Shown: positions 9,826 to 20,771 of the stretch, piece after piece
Layout: every line of letters begins with the position of its first letter
Numbering within the stretch: the first letter of the stretch is position 1
Source of the DNA: Perkinsus olseni
Taxonomy: Eukaryota; Perkinsozoa; Perkinsida; Perkinsidae
Length of the DNA stretch: 34,117 bases
Assembly: GCA_013115135.1 (NCBI GenBank)
Contig: JABANP010000542.1
Span: 1-34,117 of the forward strand
Direction of reading: 5' to 3'
Translations under genes and position numbers: made by a program
Notes under the pieces: model-generated
Database searches by the model: none
Seen by the model: the letters and a program-made list of their open reading frames with translations, nothing else
Told to the model about the DNA's origin: nothing

Positions 9826-10659
9826 TTAGGACTGGTAGGGGATCCCGTACTTTTCGAAGAATTCCTTCTCTTCGTCTGTAGGCTCCTTAGGGGCCGCCTT
9901 GATGGGCTTGCATGGATTGCCAGCAGCAATGGTGTGAGCGGGGATATCCTAGGACAGTCGTACGACCCGGGGCGCTATGAAGCGACTCACCTTAGTAACA
10001 ACACTGCCAGCTCCAATGATACTTCCTGTCCCAATGGTGACCCCAGGAAGGACAACAGTACGACCTCCGATCCATACATCATCTCCTATCGTGATTGGTG
10101 AACCATATTCAACACAAGTAGCCCGCCCGGCAACGGAACGCCTGAAAAGAGACGAGTAATACCGATAGAGAGAGGGAGCGAGAACTCACGGGTGTGCAAC
10201 TGCATATAGATGAACACCTGGGCCGAGTAGAACCTAGAAGGAAGGCAAGAGTGGTGAGCGGGCAACCACCGCGCGCGGAGCCTACGTTGTCCCTATGCGC
10301 ACGGTGGCAGAGTCCAATATGACGAGCTCGTAGTTGGCGTAGAAGCCATCCCCTATGAACACATTGAAGCCGTACTCGCATCGGAAGGGAGGCTCAATCA
10401 CCGGACCTTGGCCGCATGCTCCGAAGAAACCTAGACAACAGCTGGACGACAGCTGATGGTAGATTCTACCAGGTAGAACCATACCTTTCATAAGTTCCTC
10501 TCGTTGTGGGCAGGGGCCAGTGATGGAATCATCAGTAGCATTGTACCGCCGGCACCACAATCTAGCTGCGGTCCTGAGCTCATCAAGCCTCGCCTTGCTG
10601 GGGAAGTACAGCTGGCCATTGGTCATGCGCTCAACGTTCTCCTCCTCGGAAAGGTCCAT
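9826..10659 (-). pseudogene. Maltose/galactoside O-acetyltransferase-like, copy 3, one-base frameshift
   Basis: The gene has the same five-exon plan as its neighbours: 10659-10485, 10430-10286, 10233-10190, 10141-9991 and 9948-9826. Exon 2 is 145 bases, whereas copies 1 and 2 both have 146. The missing base lies near the exon's end (about 10286-10296), where the family reads IGDN or IGNN, so the normal splice puts the rest out of frame. Downstream coding is otherwise well kept: LYAVAHP with the catalytic His, [26 protein letters not shown] and an acidic tail ending PYQS. It is either a very recent pseudogene or a sequencing or assembly error. Splicing one base differently cannot be excluded. 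Confidence 0.8.
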
Positions 10660-10919
10660 GGGGGGGGGCGTGCACAAATTCTAAGACACTGCTATGGGAA
10701 CATGAGTATTACCTGCCGAATCACTAGCAGCTAGCGGTGGGTAGAGAATGAGCACTGTCATTTCGCCGACTACGGACTTGACTCGACTGAAAAAACTGCC
10801 AATGATTTTTAGCGGAGCGAAGCACAAACTTGCGCTGTTGCTGCGCGGCCGCCCGACGCTCTTTCTCCATCACGAAGCTCATCCTTGCCGAAGTTCTTCC
10901 ACGGCATATCCTTCATTCA

Positions 10920-12501
10920 ATGACATTCGTCCGGCGTTTTTTCTCCCAGAACTTGAAAGACGCTGCTCTCCAGCTGGTCGGAGTGGTCCTGAGCCTCTGG
11001 GCTCTTCCCAGCCTGCACATCATGCTGAGGGTTGTGAGGGAGAGGCAGGCCCTCAAACCCGACACCTACCCACAGATGACCGATCTACTCTCATCGGTCC
11101 TATGGGCTGTGCTATTCGCCGCTATACAGCACTTCTCGGGAAAGGTAGTATTATGTGGCGCGCGGTCAGGAAAGGGGGTCGACTGCACTTGGGTCTTTAA
11201 GGAGGAGATATTTCGGGATCGCTAACGGACTGTTGAAAGCAATACGCGGTTCCTTCATAACGCGATCCGCGCACGTCAGCAGCACCGCGATGGATCAGGT
11301 ACTAACGACGCTGGGCTATAGGATAATACCCAGGACCGCATCCTGGTCGTTGGAGGTCTGGGCGGCTAAGGTAGGGTCATTTATGAGGATGCCGACCGCG
11401 CAAGCATGCATCACTCAGGTGGAAAGATTCTCCAACTCCGTTTACAAGCTCTTCGTACATCTCTCCTTCAGCCTAGTATTATTTTTCGTGCTTCGGGACC
11501 AGCCGTGGCTCCCACCAGTGATGGGGGGACAGTAAGACATGCCTCAGCCGCAGCCACTGCAGTGGGTAGTACCATCTTTTCAGCGGATCCACAGTCTACT
11601 GCTGGACCAATGGCTTCCCCTTCCAGCCTCCTGTACCTGCTCTTACTAAGACCTATCAAGTACTACCATCACCATCGCTACTGCATCCGCACCACCACAG
11701 TCCAACTCAGGCCGTTATCGGGTATCTTATGTGCGAGTGTGCTACCCACATGATCAGGGAACGTGACCGTCCAGACTTCACTGAGCTCATGCTGCACAAT
11801 TCCTTGGTAAGCTGCCATTTCCCTCTCACCCTTCGCACTAGACCTTTAGGTTCTCCTGCTTACCGTCTGCTCCTACCTCGGCAACTATGTGCGGATGGGA
11901 TCTTTGGTCATGCTCTCGAACTTCGCTCCGGATGTGGTTGGTAAGGACCGCTGCTGCTGTCTGGCGACCCTTATACACTGCCATTGTCAGTGTACACCGC
12001 CAAGTCCCTTGTGGACACCCCATGGTCGGGCGGCATCCTCATCTACATCCCGCTGGCCTTATCCTACTTCTACGGCAGGCTGTACATTTTCATAGGGTGG
12101 GTCATCCATCCCCGCTAACACTAGTACTCATCCGTCGTTCAGGTACTTGTTCCGTTCAGTGTGGATTGAAGCCCCCCGGATGGCCCCTGAGGAGATCCAG
12201 GAGTACTGGAGCTTCCTAGTCACTCTATTGTGTGTCATGTTGGTCATGAACACCTACTGGTACTACGGCCTACCGTGGGGACGTGCGGTGATTCATTCTC
12301 GGGCTCAGGTTCGTAATGATTTTAAAAATTGGCCTTTTTATTCTGTCCACGGGTCAGAGTAGGGATATTCAAGCCAATCTGTCGGCCATCGATTTAGACA
12401 GCAAGAAGGCCGTTCTGTCGCCCCGCGCCGCCTCTGCACGACACCAACAACAACAGCCGCTATCATCCTCAGCGAAAAAGGGTAGCAAGAAGAGTGAGTG
12501 A
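10920..12501 (+). CDS. TLC-domain membrane protein, LAG1/ceramide synthase-like
   Basis: Nine exons: 10920-11144, 11299-11370, 11419-11531, 11584-11659, 11711-11806, 11850-11940, 11991-12096, 12143-12274 and 12309-12501. They give 1104 nt and 367 residues. There is an N-terminal membrane segment, a KVERFSNSVYK motif with DQPWLPP shortly after it, a GG...CW...P loop, and the Lag1 core DFTELMLHNSL (residues about 184-194). NYVRMGSLV and several hydrophobic helices follow, and the lysine-rich tail KKGSKKSE is compatible with ER retrieval. Ceramide synthases N-acylate sphingoid bases in the ER. The usual catalytic His-His is His-Asn here (H191, N192) and the later HD is replaced, so activity is in doubt. 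Intron 1 (154 nt) is less certain than the rest; the other introns are 34-52 nt. Confidence 0.82.
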
Positions 12502-12792
12502 ACCCTCACAGGACCCCTGGGACGACTCTCAATGTCACTTGTCTAGCAGTGATAACATTGATTCTTCCGTTGGCCTCTTGATTCCTAACAACCACAATTG
12601 AATACGCTGTACTATTGGAGTCCTTTGATGATGCCAACAACAGCACGACAGTCATAGGGTAAAGTACTACTGTAGTTCATTGACAACCCACCATAATGGT
12701 CTCGAGTAGCCTACACTCCTGCTGTCTTGGGTTCAAGTCACGCTTATCAATCGCACCAGCAATACGTACGGGCCTCCCTCAGTAGATAATCT

Positions 12793-13863
12793 ATGTCTGA
12801 GAGGCCAATGTTCGTAGTGTCTGGCCTTGGTCGCCAAGGTCACTTTGCGGCGCTTGATTCTTTGGTGGAAGCACGGCAAGCCATCGCGGAGGAGCCCGTG
12901 CACCCTGAGGAGTACATCACTACTATGACTGATGACCAAGTGAGGGAGAAGGCTAGGTAGTACATGGGGGGAGGGCTGGCAGGAATACCGCAGCTAGAGG
13001 TGTCAGATTCGCGGCTACTGCGGATCCGCTGAAGAACGTTGACTCAAACACTGATATATTCCAGAATTCTGATGACAGTGATGAGGTCGAGTACGATGCT
13101 GACCTCCTAGGGTAAAAGTGAAGGGCCTGTGGATGCCCTTGGTAGTGACCCTTTCTCGCCTTCAGTGGGTCTAAGCCGAAGGGAGGCCTTGCCAAGTTGA
13201 CGTCAGGGATAAAGATTCCTGGCTTCGTTACTCAGCCTGACAAATACACGAAGTAGCCGCCGTCAGATCTCCGCCAGGCTTGATGATTCCTTTTCAGGTA
13301 CTCCTTAGAGAAGGTTGATTCCCTGGGCAGGGCTGCCAATGAGCGTATAGCAGTGGACTTCATTTACAAGCTGCGTGGAGAGCAGCCACCTGACGCAATA
13401 CTCCCCCCTTCTCCGGACTCGTTCGTGCCGCAGTATCGACGACGGGCAGCCGAGAGAGACACCGATATGGCGATGGCGGCGGAGGGGAGTTCTGAAGGGG
13501 TTGGCGTTAGGATGGTGAGCTCGGAAGGGGTGCTCCTCTACCCGTCCATCGTCTGTTGTAGGATAACTGCCGAGTCATGCCAGAGTGGACGCCCTTCAAT
13601 CAAGCTCAGCGGCGGAGTCGGTCCCGATCGTCCAGTCAGAGTCGTCAGCCCCGTCGGAGGCTAGGTGAGGGCGAATCCGGCGAACAGCAGTATTCAGTGG
13701 AGGGGAAGAGCCTAAAAGGAGCGGTAGGTGGTGTACTGAGGCCTCCGTCTCGAGTGATCGTGCCTCGTATCAGATTAGCATCCCTGAGGAAGAGGATGAT
13801 GACGACGACGACGAGGATGACTACTCGGACATGCCTGGGCTGATGGAGCTCGATATCGACTAG
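12793..13863 (+). CDS. TSSC4-like protein with SR patch and acidic tail
   Basis: Model exons are 12793-12956, 13007-13111, 13166-13252, 13298-13514, 13562-13723 and 13774-13863: 825 nt, 274 residues. The most conserved-looking stretch is PGFVTQPDKYTKYSLEKVD followed by AANERIAVDFIYKL. This resembles the core of TSSC4, a U5 snRNP assembly factor, as I remember it. An arginine-serine patch (RRSRSRSSSQSRQPRRR) and the C-terminal run EEEDDDDDDEDD also fit a spliceosome-associated protein. The first intron is the weakest: three acceptors keep the frame (26, 41 or 50 nt) and I chose the 50-nt form. Only one short motif supports the family name. Confidence 0.6.
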
Positions 13864-14006
13864 CCATCATTTGCTCCAACATCGACAGTAGTTGAGATTA
13901 TCATTCCAAATGTTGTAAAGTTTCATTGTAACTATTTATATTCTGGTATTGTCATTTGCGTTACAGTCAGTGGGGTGGCAGCGGCGGCCTAGAGTGCAGT
14001 GAACTC

Positions 14007-16168
14007 ATGACTCTCGCTGCTCGATCGTTACTCACGCTATCAACAACCGGCCAGTGGCGGCGGCGGTCATTGTCGTCTGTGAGCGCTAAGTTCTTGAACC
14101 CGCTACAGCGGGTGGAAAGCCTCGTCAGTAGAATGACGGACAAGGAAGGCCACGTGGACGGGGCGCCCGCAGTCACCCGGGAGGATGCGCGGGACCTGCT
14201 CGCCTACATTCACCTCATGAGGCCGGCTGAGATATCCCTGGTCATTCACTATATGACTAAAGGAAAATACGAGGATCGGAATTTTTGGTATTACGCATAC
14301 GGGTGGCACCTGGTTGAACGGGGAGTTCCCTTTTCGCGTCCATTCCTCATGAAGTGTCCTGAGTTCCTGATGGCCGAGTTCGCTCGGCCATCCGCTCAGC
14401 CGTGTCATTTCCCTCAGGCGACAGATCTGTCGGGAGCTTCGCACCAGCACCGCCATCGCCAGCTTCCGTGTCCGAGATCTTAGTATGATCATCAGTAGTC
14501 TCAATGCAGCTGAGCTCCTCGATGCGGAGGTGGGACCTTCACGCTGGGCCCGCCGGATTATGGACGTCGGTGAGTTGTCTCAGACGTTGACGTGTTTAAG
14601 TGGCAAGATTGAAGAGGCAGCATGCACGTTGAACATGGACTCCCTCATGCCACTCATCATGACCTATGTCAAGCTCAGCGACACAGGCGTGGGTGAGCAG
14701 CCTCGGATGGGCCTGGGAGAACCAGGGCGTCTGCCCAGTTTATTATTAATGGCTCTTTCAGCATCCTCGGAAGGTTGTCTGAAGGCTCTTGGGGCCACGG
14801 ACTACCGCCCTGTTACTTCTATCTGTGCCCAGTACCTACTCCGCCGACTGGATGCCGTATCTGCTGATAACGTTGTGGAGATCTTCTCTGGCCTCGCTAC
14901 GTTGAAGTACGAGGGCGACCACTTCTACGAGGTAATCAGCCTATCCGAAAGACCGGGCCAGCCCCGCCGCCGCAGGCCCTTCTCCGCAAGTCCCGTACGT
15001 GGATTCCAACCATGCCTTATGAGAGTGTAGCGATCCTACTGCAGTCGATGGCTAAGGTTAGGATACGGGATAAGGAGCTGGTAACGCGGGTTCATCGGTC
15101 TCGTGGTCAGCCGGTGTCCTGCATCCTCAGGAAGGCAAGGTTGCTCTTAGACTCGCAGCGGACATAGACAAGGCTGCTACGGAGGCCGAAATCAGGGACA
15201 TCGCTTTGTGGATGGGCTCTCTTACACATCACTTCTCCAAGCTTACTGGAGAGCGTAGGACGGGAGGGCTCAATCGTTGACCAGCTCGAGGAGTTCCACT
15301 TAGCTCACCCAACCTTGCAGAAGACCATCATCAATCACCTCCCACTGGTCGTCCATGCCATGTCGCCGGAATGCTTGATGCTGATGATACCCCCACTGCC
15401 GTTGCTGGTCACGGGGACTCCTCCTAGACACTTCAAAGGTGCCGTTTTCTCGGAGAAGTGTCGTCAGGAGCTATCATCCTTCGTTAAGGAGGGCCTCTGT
15501 GCGATCATGTCCTCAGCGTAAGTACGCCCATTACTCGCTTGTTGCCGCCATGCGGTCCAGATACCGACTCGGGTTCACTTACGATACCACCTGGTGGGAG
15601 GAGGCCTCCGAAGCCACTATGAAGCCTGTGATGGGCAATGCATGGAGCGCTGTCAGCGTGGCGACAGTTGCCTACCAGCTCACTCATCTGGGAGAAGCTG
15701 AGCACAACATCCACGCTACACTAGATCAATTGAGGACCTTTTGTGAAATCCGCTGCAAGTGGTTCGATCGAGTTGGAGCCTCACTTGAGACGCAGATGAA
15801 GCGGTGGTAGGGCCTGCTTCTGTGGGCTGCCTTGCTTGCTTCTCTACCGACGAGCTTCCTTCTCTTTCAGGCCTCCTCGGCCAGTTTCAACCCTCCTAGC
15901 GTGCTACATCAAAATAGGGGAATGCCCGCCATCGGTGCTCGTTGGAGCATGGGAGCGTGTTCAAGCTGACATCAGAAATTACGATGGCATGTCCCTTACT
16001 CAAGTCGTTAACGCTATGGCGAAGTTCAACTCCATCAACATACCAATACTCGAGGAGATCGAGCGGAGGTTCAAATCAGGGCGGGTGAAGTTTTCTCGTT
16101 CGCAGCTGCGGGCAGTCAAAAGAGCGTATGAGAGTATGGGCCGCGATAGGTCATGCATGGCTTCCTAG
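14007..16168 (+). CDS. Helical-repeat protein with mitochondrial-type leader (HPR/RAP-like)
   Basis: Eight exons: 14007-14353, 14418-14692, 14726-14931, 14976-15080, 15131-15254, 15304-15517, 15561-15803 and 15871-16168, giving 1812 nt and 603 residues. The N-terminus (MTLAARSLLTLSTTGQ, then RRR) is basic, hydroxylated and free of acid, like a mitochondrial presequence. The rest is a string of amphipathic helices with repeating L-x2-L/V-x-A-x-A-x-L-like units, for example VSADNVVEIFSGLATLKY and LTQVVNAMAKFNSINI. Such units recall the heptatricopeptide (HPR) or octotricopeptide repeats of alveolate organelle RNA-binding proteins. No C-terminal RAP domain is evident. A role in mitochondrial rRNA or mRNA handling is inferred. 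The second intron (33 nt, a multiple of three) might instead be coding sequence. Confidence 0.7.
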
Positions 16169-17363
16169 TTTCTGCTAAGAAGAGTTTCTCGGAAAAGCTG
16201 GGTTGAGCAGCAGCCGTTACTAGGATGTTACAGACTAAACGCTCGTTTGAGGGATGCCTGGCGGAGGACGTCGCGAGCCGGACATGCGCTGAATATGGAG
16301 AGCTTTCTTTCAAGTTCTTCGACTTAGGTCATGGCAGGGTGCTCCCGGCCGCTAAAGTCATTTATTGAAGCAATCGATTTCAGCTAGCAGTTGCTCAGTT
16401 GACACCGCGTCTCATTAATACCCGATGGCCTCAGTAAAGCGTTCCCGGAGCAACAACTCGGAATCCGATCCTTGTTGGGTTTGCATATCGCGGTTTCCAG
16501 GTCGACGGAGCGGAGCTCTCGACTTCTCGAGCGCTCACCGCTTGCCATGTACAACACTACGAGCCTCCTAACACGGGCTATTCGCAAGCTGAATCGACGC
16601 CTAGCCAATCGGGGAAGTGCTCAGGGGGGCAGAATTAGACGGGTATAACGCGTTCGACTGCTGCGAAAGACGTGACATCTGCATCCCTTCATCATTTGTT
16701 GGCACCGAATCGTCGGTTACGAGCTTATGCCTTCTTTGCGGAATGGGTCTCAGTCATGGCGGTTGCCTCCCGACAGCCGCCGGTACATGCGCTAGCGGCC
16801 GCCAGCAGCCTGTTAAGCGACACCCGTTTCGACTTTGGCAAGCATTTTTCGAGGGGTTTCCAGCGTTTGGATGGTTTGTCTATCAAAGAAATGAAAAAGC
16901 GGCTCTGGTTCAGTACACCACCGTTAAGATCACGAGGAGAGAGCTTTCCATCGCGGCTCACTAGAAGCTTCAGCTCGTTCGCTACAAGAAGTGATAAGGA
17001 GTGGGCCCTTTTCGAGTCCGCGCCCTGCACCCTTTCATGGCTGACACCGACGAATCTGCTGGGGCAGCGCCGAATAGAGGTAAATTCTACCAATGAAAGG
17101 AACTCGGAGGTCGGAACGTGTGGTTCAGATTACGCCGCCACCTCCACCACGTGGCAGCAGCGCACTGATGAATCTCGCATTTAGCGGCTCGTATATAGCG
17201 TCGCGGGTATCGTGTCTCGCTCGCCGGGGCGAGTAGTAATCCTTCGAGCGTGACCAAACTTCCGTGTCTTTGGGTACTTATTAGAATTGTTGTACCGTCT
17301 GTGTGGTATGAACTGCTACGGAGGTTCCATCTCATCCACGCTCAGCACGCTTGCTTCATCTAA
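16169..17363. other. 1.2 kb stretch without a supported gene
   Basis: Open stretches exist on both strands (plus 16672-17184, minus 16725-17093 and 16384-16608). None of the two longest begins with ATG, none shows a family motif, and no set of splice sites joins them convincingly. The two overlapping frames at 16725-17093 are antisense to each other, so at most one could be real. Promoter and leader DNA of the secreted-protein gene probably lies at the right end. Confidence 0.45.
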
Positions 17364-18098
17364 ATGCCGGCCAAAAACATCATCGTCGCTGTAGCCTTGG
17401 CAATCCTATCTGGGTTACCTCCAGGCTCAGCGAGCAGCATCCTTGGTTCCCGTGACGTAAGTCCGTAACCAACGAGCGAGGCGTTGCCTTGCAAGCCGTA
17501 CTTAGTCGAGACGCGACTCTTTAGGGAGTAGTTCATCTGATGGTTTCCTTCCGATCCGCTTTTTTTCCTCAGGACTTCCCTCAGCTCGAGACGGCAGACA
17601 AAGGGTGGTGTTACTTCACCAACTCCAAGATGAAAGAAGACAGAAAACTGATCTGGATAATTGTGGGACCTCAGTCAACGCTCCGAACGCTCTACATCGT
17701 ATGCCCAAGGACCAACCAATGGGATGCATTTCAAGCAGATTTGTAGGGACTTCTGAGAGGGGAGAATATCCACGATATCCGACTGTCCTCTTTTCAGTTT
17801 GAACTCGGGATATCTGAGTCGGTTCTATCCGTCCGGTCATGAGATGTGGCCTGAGAGGAGGGACGACTTTCAGAACTATGGGAAGGACAAGCGAATCGCA
17901 GATCCTCTCGGGCCCTTCTTCCACGTACCCCCCTCGACAGGGAGTAGGGAGCCTGCGGACGTTTGCTCGAGGGTGGTAGATGCACTGAGGAAGAAATTCG
18001 GTTCTTTCAAGGAGATGTGTGCGAGTTATCATGAAGCGATCGTTGGCAAGAAGCAAAGTTCCTCTTTGTGGAGATTCCTCCCGAAACCTCTCATATAA
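17364..18098 (+). CDS. Secreted protein of an unrecognised family, copy 1
   Basis: Three exons (17364-17456, 17573-17742, 17798-18098) encode 187 residues. Exon 1 is a clean signal peptide: basic start, hydrophobic core IIVAVALAIL, cleavage after about SASS. The mature part has GWCYFTNSKMKEDRK, an aliphatic strand IWIIV, LYIVCPRTNQWDAFQADF, then FYPSGHEMWPERRDDFQNY, DPLGPFF and a C-terminal helix with KKFGSFKEMCASYHEAIVG. There are four Cys in the mature part. It is clearly homologous to the gene at 19025-19754 with both introns at the same positions; the middle exon is 170 nt in both. No known family was recognised. A parasite effector or surface protein is one possibility, unproved. Confidence 0.85.
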
Positions 18099-19024
18099 AC
18101 TCGAACGCAATGCATAGAATCGAGATGCCATTATATGGATGGTATTGGAGATGACGACTTTGATTATTCATAGATATTCTTGTTGTTCTTGTTGTTGAAT
18201 ACGATTCCCTGGATGTTGTGTGCGAGTTCTAGCAGCATCGACGGTGTTGCATAGTTGGGAGCCTGCAGTTGGTTCGTGTGCGGCGCATCTCACTCTGGGA
18301 CGCTGATCTACGACCCATGATCCGAAAATAGCTTGAAGTGAGCGTAAACTCAAGTCTCGCACATTCGAGTACGTCTGTGCGAGTCCTTCGCGACAGGAAC
18401 TGTTCCTTGAAGAGTTCGTCAATGTGAGCCAACATAGCCCTAGAGTAGTTGTAGGGGCACTAACGAGTCCACATACATGTGTGTGCATATACATTTGCTT
18501 CGTAAGCCAAACGGTGTAAGATAGCCGAGCATGAATGTGGTGAGCCGGATATGAGTATTGCCTAGCGTGAGAAAACCGTACATAAGTAATGAGGAGCCGA
18601 ACATAAGAAGTGATAACTTATCACTGCTAAGTGGACGTGGCCGATGAAGCGCATCAACTCTCCCAGTTAGCTGAGTTTCTGCTTCTGCGAAATCGATCGA
18701 CGCAGAGAGCCATCTAGAGGATGTACCAGTCGGTTGCGTGACAGGGTCGCTTATCGCTCGCCGCGGTCGAGAGCCCCTCCTCGGGCGGTATTCAATTTCC
18801 CCCGATGCGGGGCCACAATGCTGAGCAATAGGTTTTATCGTTGTAAGGCTGAAGAGGTATGGCTGACTGATCTTTCTCGAGCGATCTCAAAGTTCTGGAC
18901 CTGCTTGAATTCATAGATGTGGCTTCGTAACGAAACAAGTCGCAGCAAGTTATAGGGAAGATGTTGGCACGGCGCTGATGAGCATTCATCTCATTTGCTC
19001 AGTCAACCCTACCACACAAAACTC
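18099..19024. other. Spacer between the two secreted-family genes
   Basis: About 925 bases with stops in all frames at short intervals. It contains a TTGTTCTTGTTGTTG run near 18180-18196 and loosely repeated units around gagccgaacataag at 18536-18610. No trace of a third family member was found by reading for the conserved CYFTNS, CP-x-T-x-QWD or YPSGH blocks on either strand. Confidence 0.5.
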
Positions 19025-19754
19025 ATGCGAATAATCATCAAACATTTCACCCTCCGAGCTGCTGCGATAATCCTGTCCACCTTGCCCATCGGTCTCGCTA
19101 CTGGTGCAATGGGGCTGTTCAGCGTAAGTTCAAAAGGGACGATCGCTCCGCCACATTTCAGGCTCTCAGGGCTTCCCTCCGCTGGAGAAGGCTGACCCCA
19201 GCTGGTGCTACTTCACCAATTCGAACATGAGGGAGGACAGGAAATCCTTGTGGATAATTGTGAAGCCGGACTACGCGCTGCAAACCCTCTACATCATATG
19301 CCCTAAAACGAGTCAATGGGATACATTCCAGGCCGATTTGTAAGGCTCCGTGTGCACGGAGGCTACTTGTCCTTTTCGATGTCCGTTCCTCAGTTCGGCT
19401 GATGCAGCTTTGGCTCGATATTATCCGTCTGGTCATGACAAGTGGCCAGAGTGGCGTCGAGAGGATGAAAGATATAATAATTACGGTGAAGACGATCCCA
19501 TCATGGATCCACTCGGAGTGAACTTCAGTTTGAAACTCTCGGCGGGAAAGACCAAGAAGCCGGAGAAAGTTTGCTCAGAAGTGCTGCGCGCATTGCAGAA
19601 GAAGTACGGCAGTTACAAAGGCATGTGTGGTCGCTATCGTGAGGCAATCGTGGGTAGGGCATACCAGCGGAAATCCTTCCTGAGACGCCACTTGAAATTA
19701 CCCAGTAAACCATCGTTCAAACTTCCATTCTCACTTCCCTTCAAATCTCGCTAA
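19025..19754 (+). CDS. Secreted protein of an unrecognised family, copy 2
   Basis: Exons are 19025-19123, 19170-19339 and 19394-19754: 209 residues. Exon 1 encodes a signal peptide with a basic start (MRIIIKHF) and a long hydrophobic core. The mature part aligns with copy 1: SWCYFTNSNMREDRK, LWIIV, LYIICPKTSQWDTFQADF, YYPSGHDKWPEWRRED, DPLG, KKYGSYKGMCGRYREAIVG. It differs by a 20-residue basic tail with an imperfect repeat of KLP/FKLPF units. Intron phases are the same as in copy 1, so the pair arose by tandem duplication after the introns were in place. Sequence between the conserved blocks has diverged strongly, which suggests an old duplication or fast evolution. Confidence 0.85.
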
Positions 19755-20348
19755 ATGAAATCCTCAACATTTGGTCTGTGAATTCTGTTTAAATCTCATG
19801 AACTCAATTTTTGATGGACGAATGAACACCATGAATAATTTCCTTGTTGTGTGTTGAACTCAAACTACCTGTTGCGCATGGAAGTTTCCATTGCTCCGAT
19901 GAAGTGACGCGAACCATCACAATTATGTTCCGCAGCCGTATCACCACTCTGGGTAACACGATCGGCTGATCACCTCATACACAGCCGTGTGCGGATTAAG
20001 TCCTATCCAACTCGCGACTCACATCGATCTGAGCCCCGATTTCGATTGAAATAGTCAAAGTTTAATGATTTAGGAACTTACGAAACTTTAAATACAACTT
20101 ACCGGGTTGCCGACTCTACAGGCCGCTCACGCTAATGCCAACAGCATCAGATAGCATACTCGGCATTTTGGAAAAATGGAAGCTTGGCCACACCATCGAC
20201 CAACTCCGAAGCCCTTCCCGCTTTCTTCCCAACTAAATGCACTTTTTACCCAAGAGCTGAAATATTGATTGCTTCCGAGAGTCTACAATATCATATTGAT
20301 CCGGAACTACTGAAATTAAACATTGGCTAATCACACTCTAGGTAAAAA
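19755..20348. other. Intergenic, convergent gene ends
   Basis: About 590 AT-richer bases between two converging genes. No open frame, repeat or RNA-like structure stood out. Confidence 0.5.
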
Positions 20349-20771
20349 CTAACAGTAATAGGGCTCGCCCTCACAATGCTTATCAGTGGGAGCGAAGCAT
20401 AGGGAACCATCAGCCTTCTTGATGATACCGAAACACACCTTGGGATCCTGCCACGTCTTGCAGTACGATCCCCACTTGGACATACGGCACTGGTCGAGGT
20501 CGTTGCAAACGTCCTGACAGGTGGGCTCGGGCACTTCATGCTCAGGGCAGTAGACAGGCATTAGAGTGATGTCATCACACGACTCTTGCTCGGCAGGTTG
20601 GAAGCAATAGCCATCATCCTTGTGGTAGAAACCGAAGCAGACGCCGTTGCTCTTGCGGTAGGACCCGTACTTGGAGGCGGCGCATGCCTCATGCGACTCG
20701 CACATATCTTGACAGCTGTAATAGGTGGCGGAGGCACCAATGATGATAGCAAAAAAGGCGGCAGATTTCAT
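20349..20771 (-). CDS. Secreted Cys-rich protein with two internal repeats
   Basis: An intronless frame of 140 residues from the ATG at 20771. The upstream frame stays open, but the signal peptide MKSAAFFAIIIGASA fixes the start. The mature chain is two copies of one module. Repeat 1 is C-x3-C-x5-C...SKYGSYRK...VCFG...KDDGYCF...C. Repeat 2 is C-x3-C-x5-C...SKWGSYCK...VCFG...KADGSLCF...C. Repeat 2 has an extra Cys in SYCK, and the chain ends in a lone Cys, so those two may pair. The module is not one I can name. Disulfide-rich secreted repeats suggest a stable extracellular domain. It lacks introns, unlike every other confident host gene here. Confidence 0.8.
   Translation of the reverse strand: MKSAAFFAIIIGASATYYSCQDMCESHEACAASKYGSYRKSNGVCFGFYHKDDGYCFQPAEQESCDDITLMPVYCPEHEVPEPTCQDVCNDLDQCRMSKWGSYCKTWQDPKVCFGIIKKADGSLCFAPTDKHCEGEPYYC

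Noticed and set aside
11278..11371. Alternative exon 2 of the LAG1-like gene starting near 11240
   Set aside because: A CTAAC branch-like site near 11222 suggested it, but no acceptor there is in phase with exon 1; starting at 11299 restores the family reading.
12680..12755. tRNA-like gggttcaagtc with an upstream D-arm-like stretch
   Set aside because: The T stem does not pair and the acceptor ends do not match.
16725..17093. Minus-strand frame with coding-like composition
   Set aside because: No ATG start, no splice partner and no recognised domain; an overlapping plus-strand frame is equally open.
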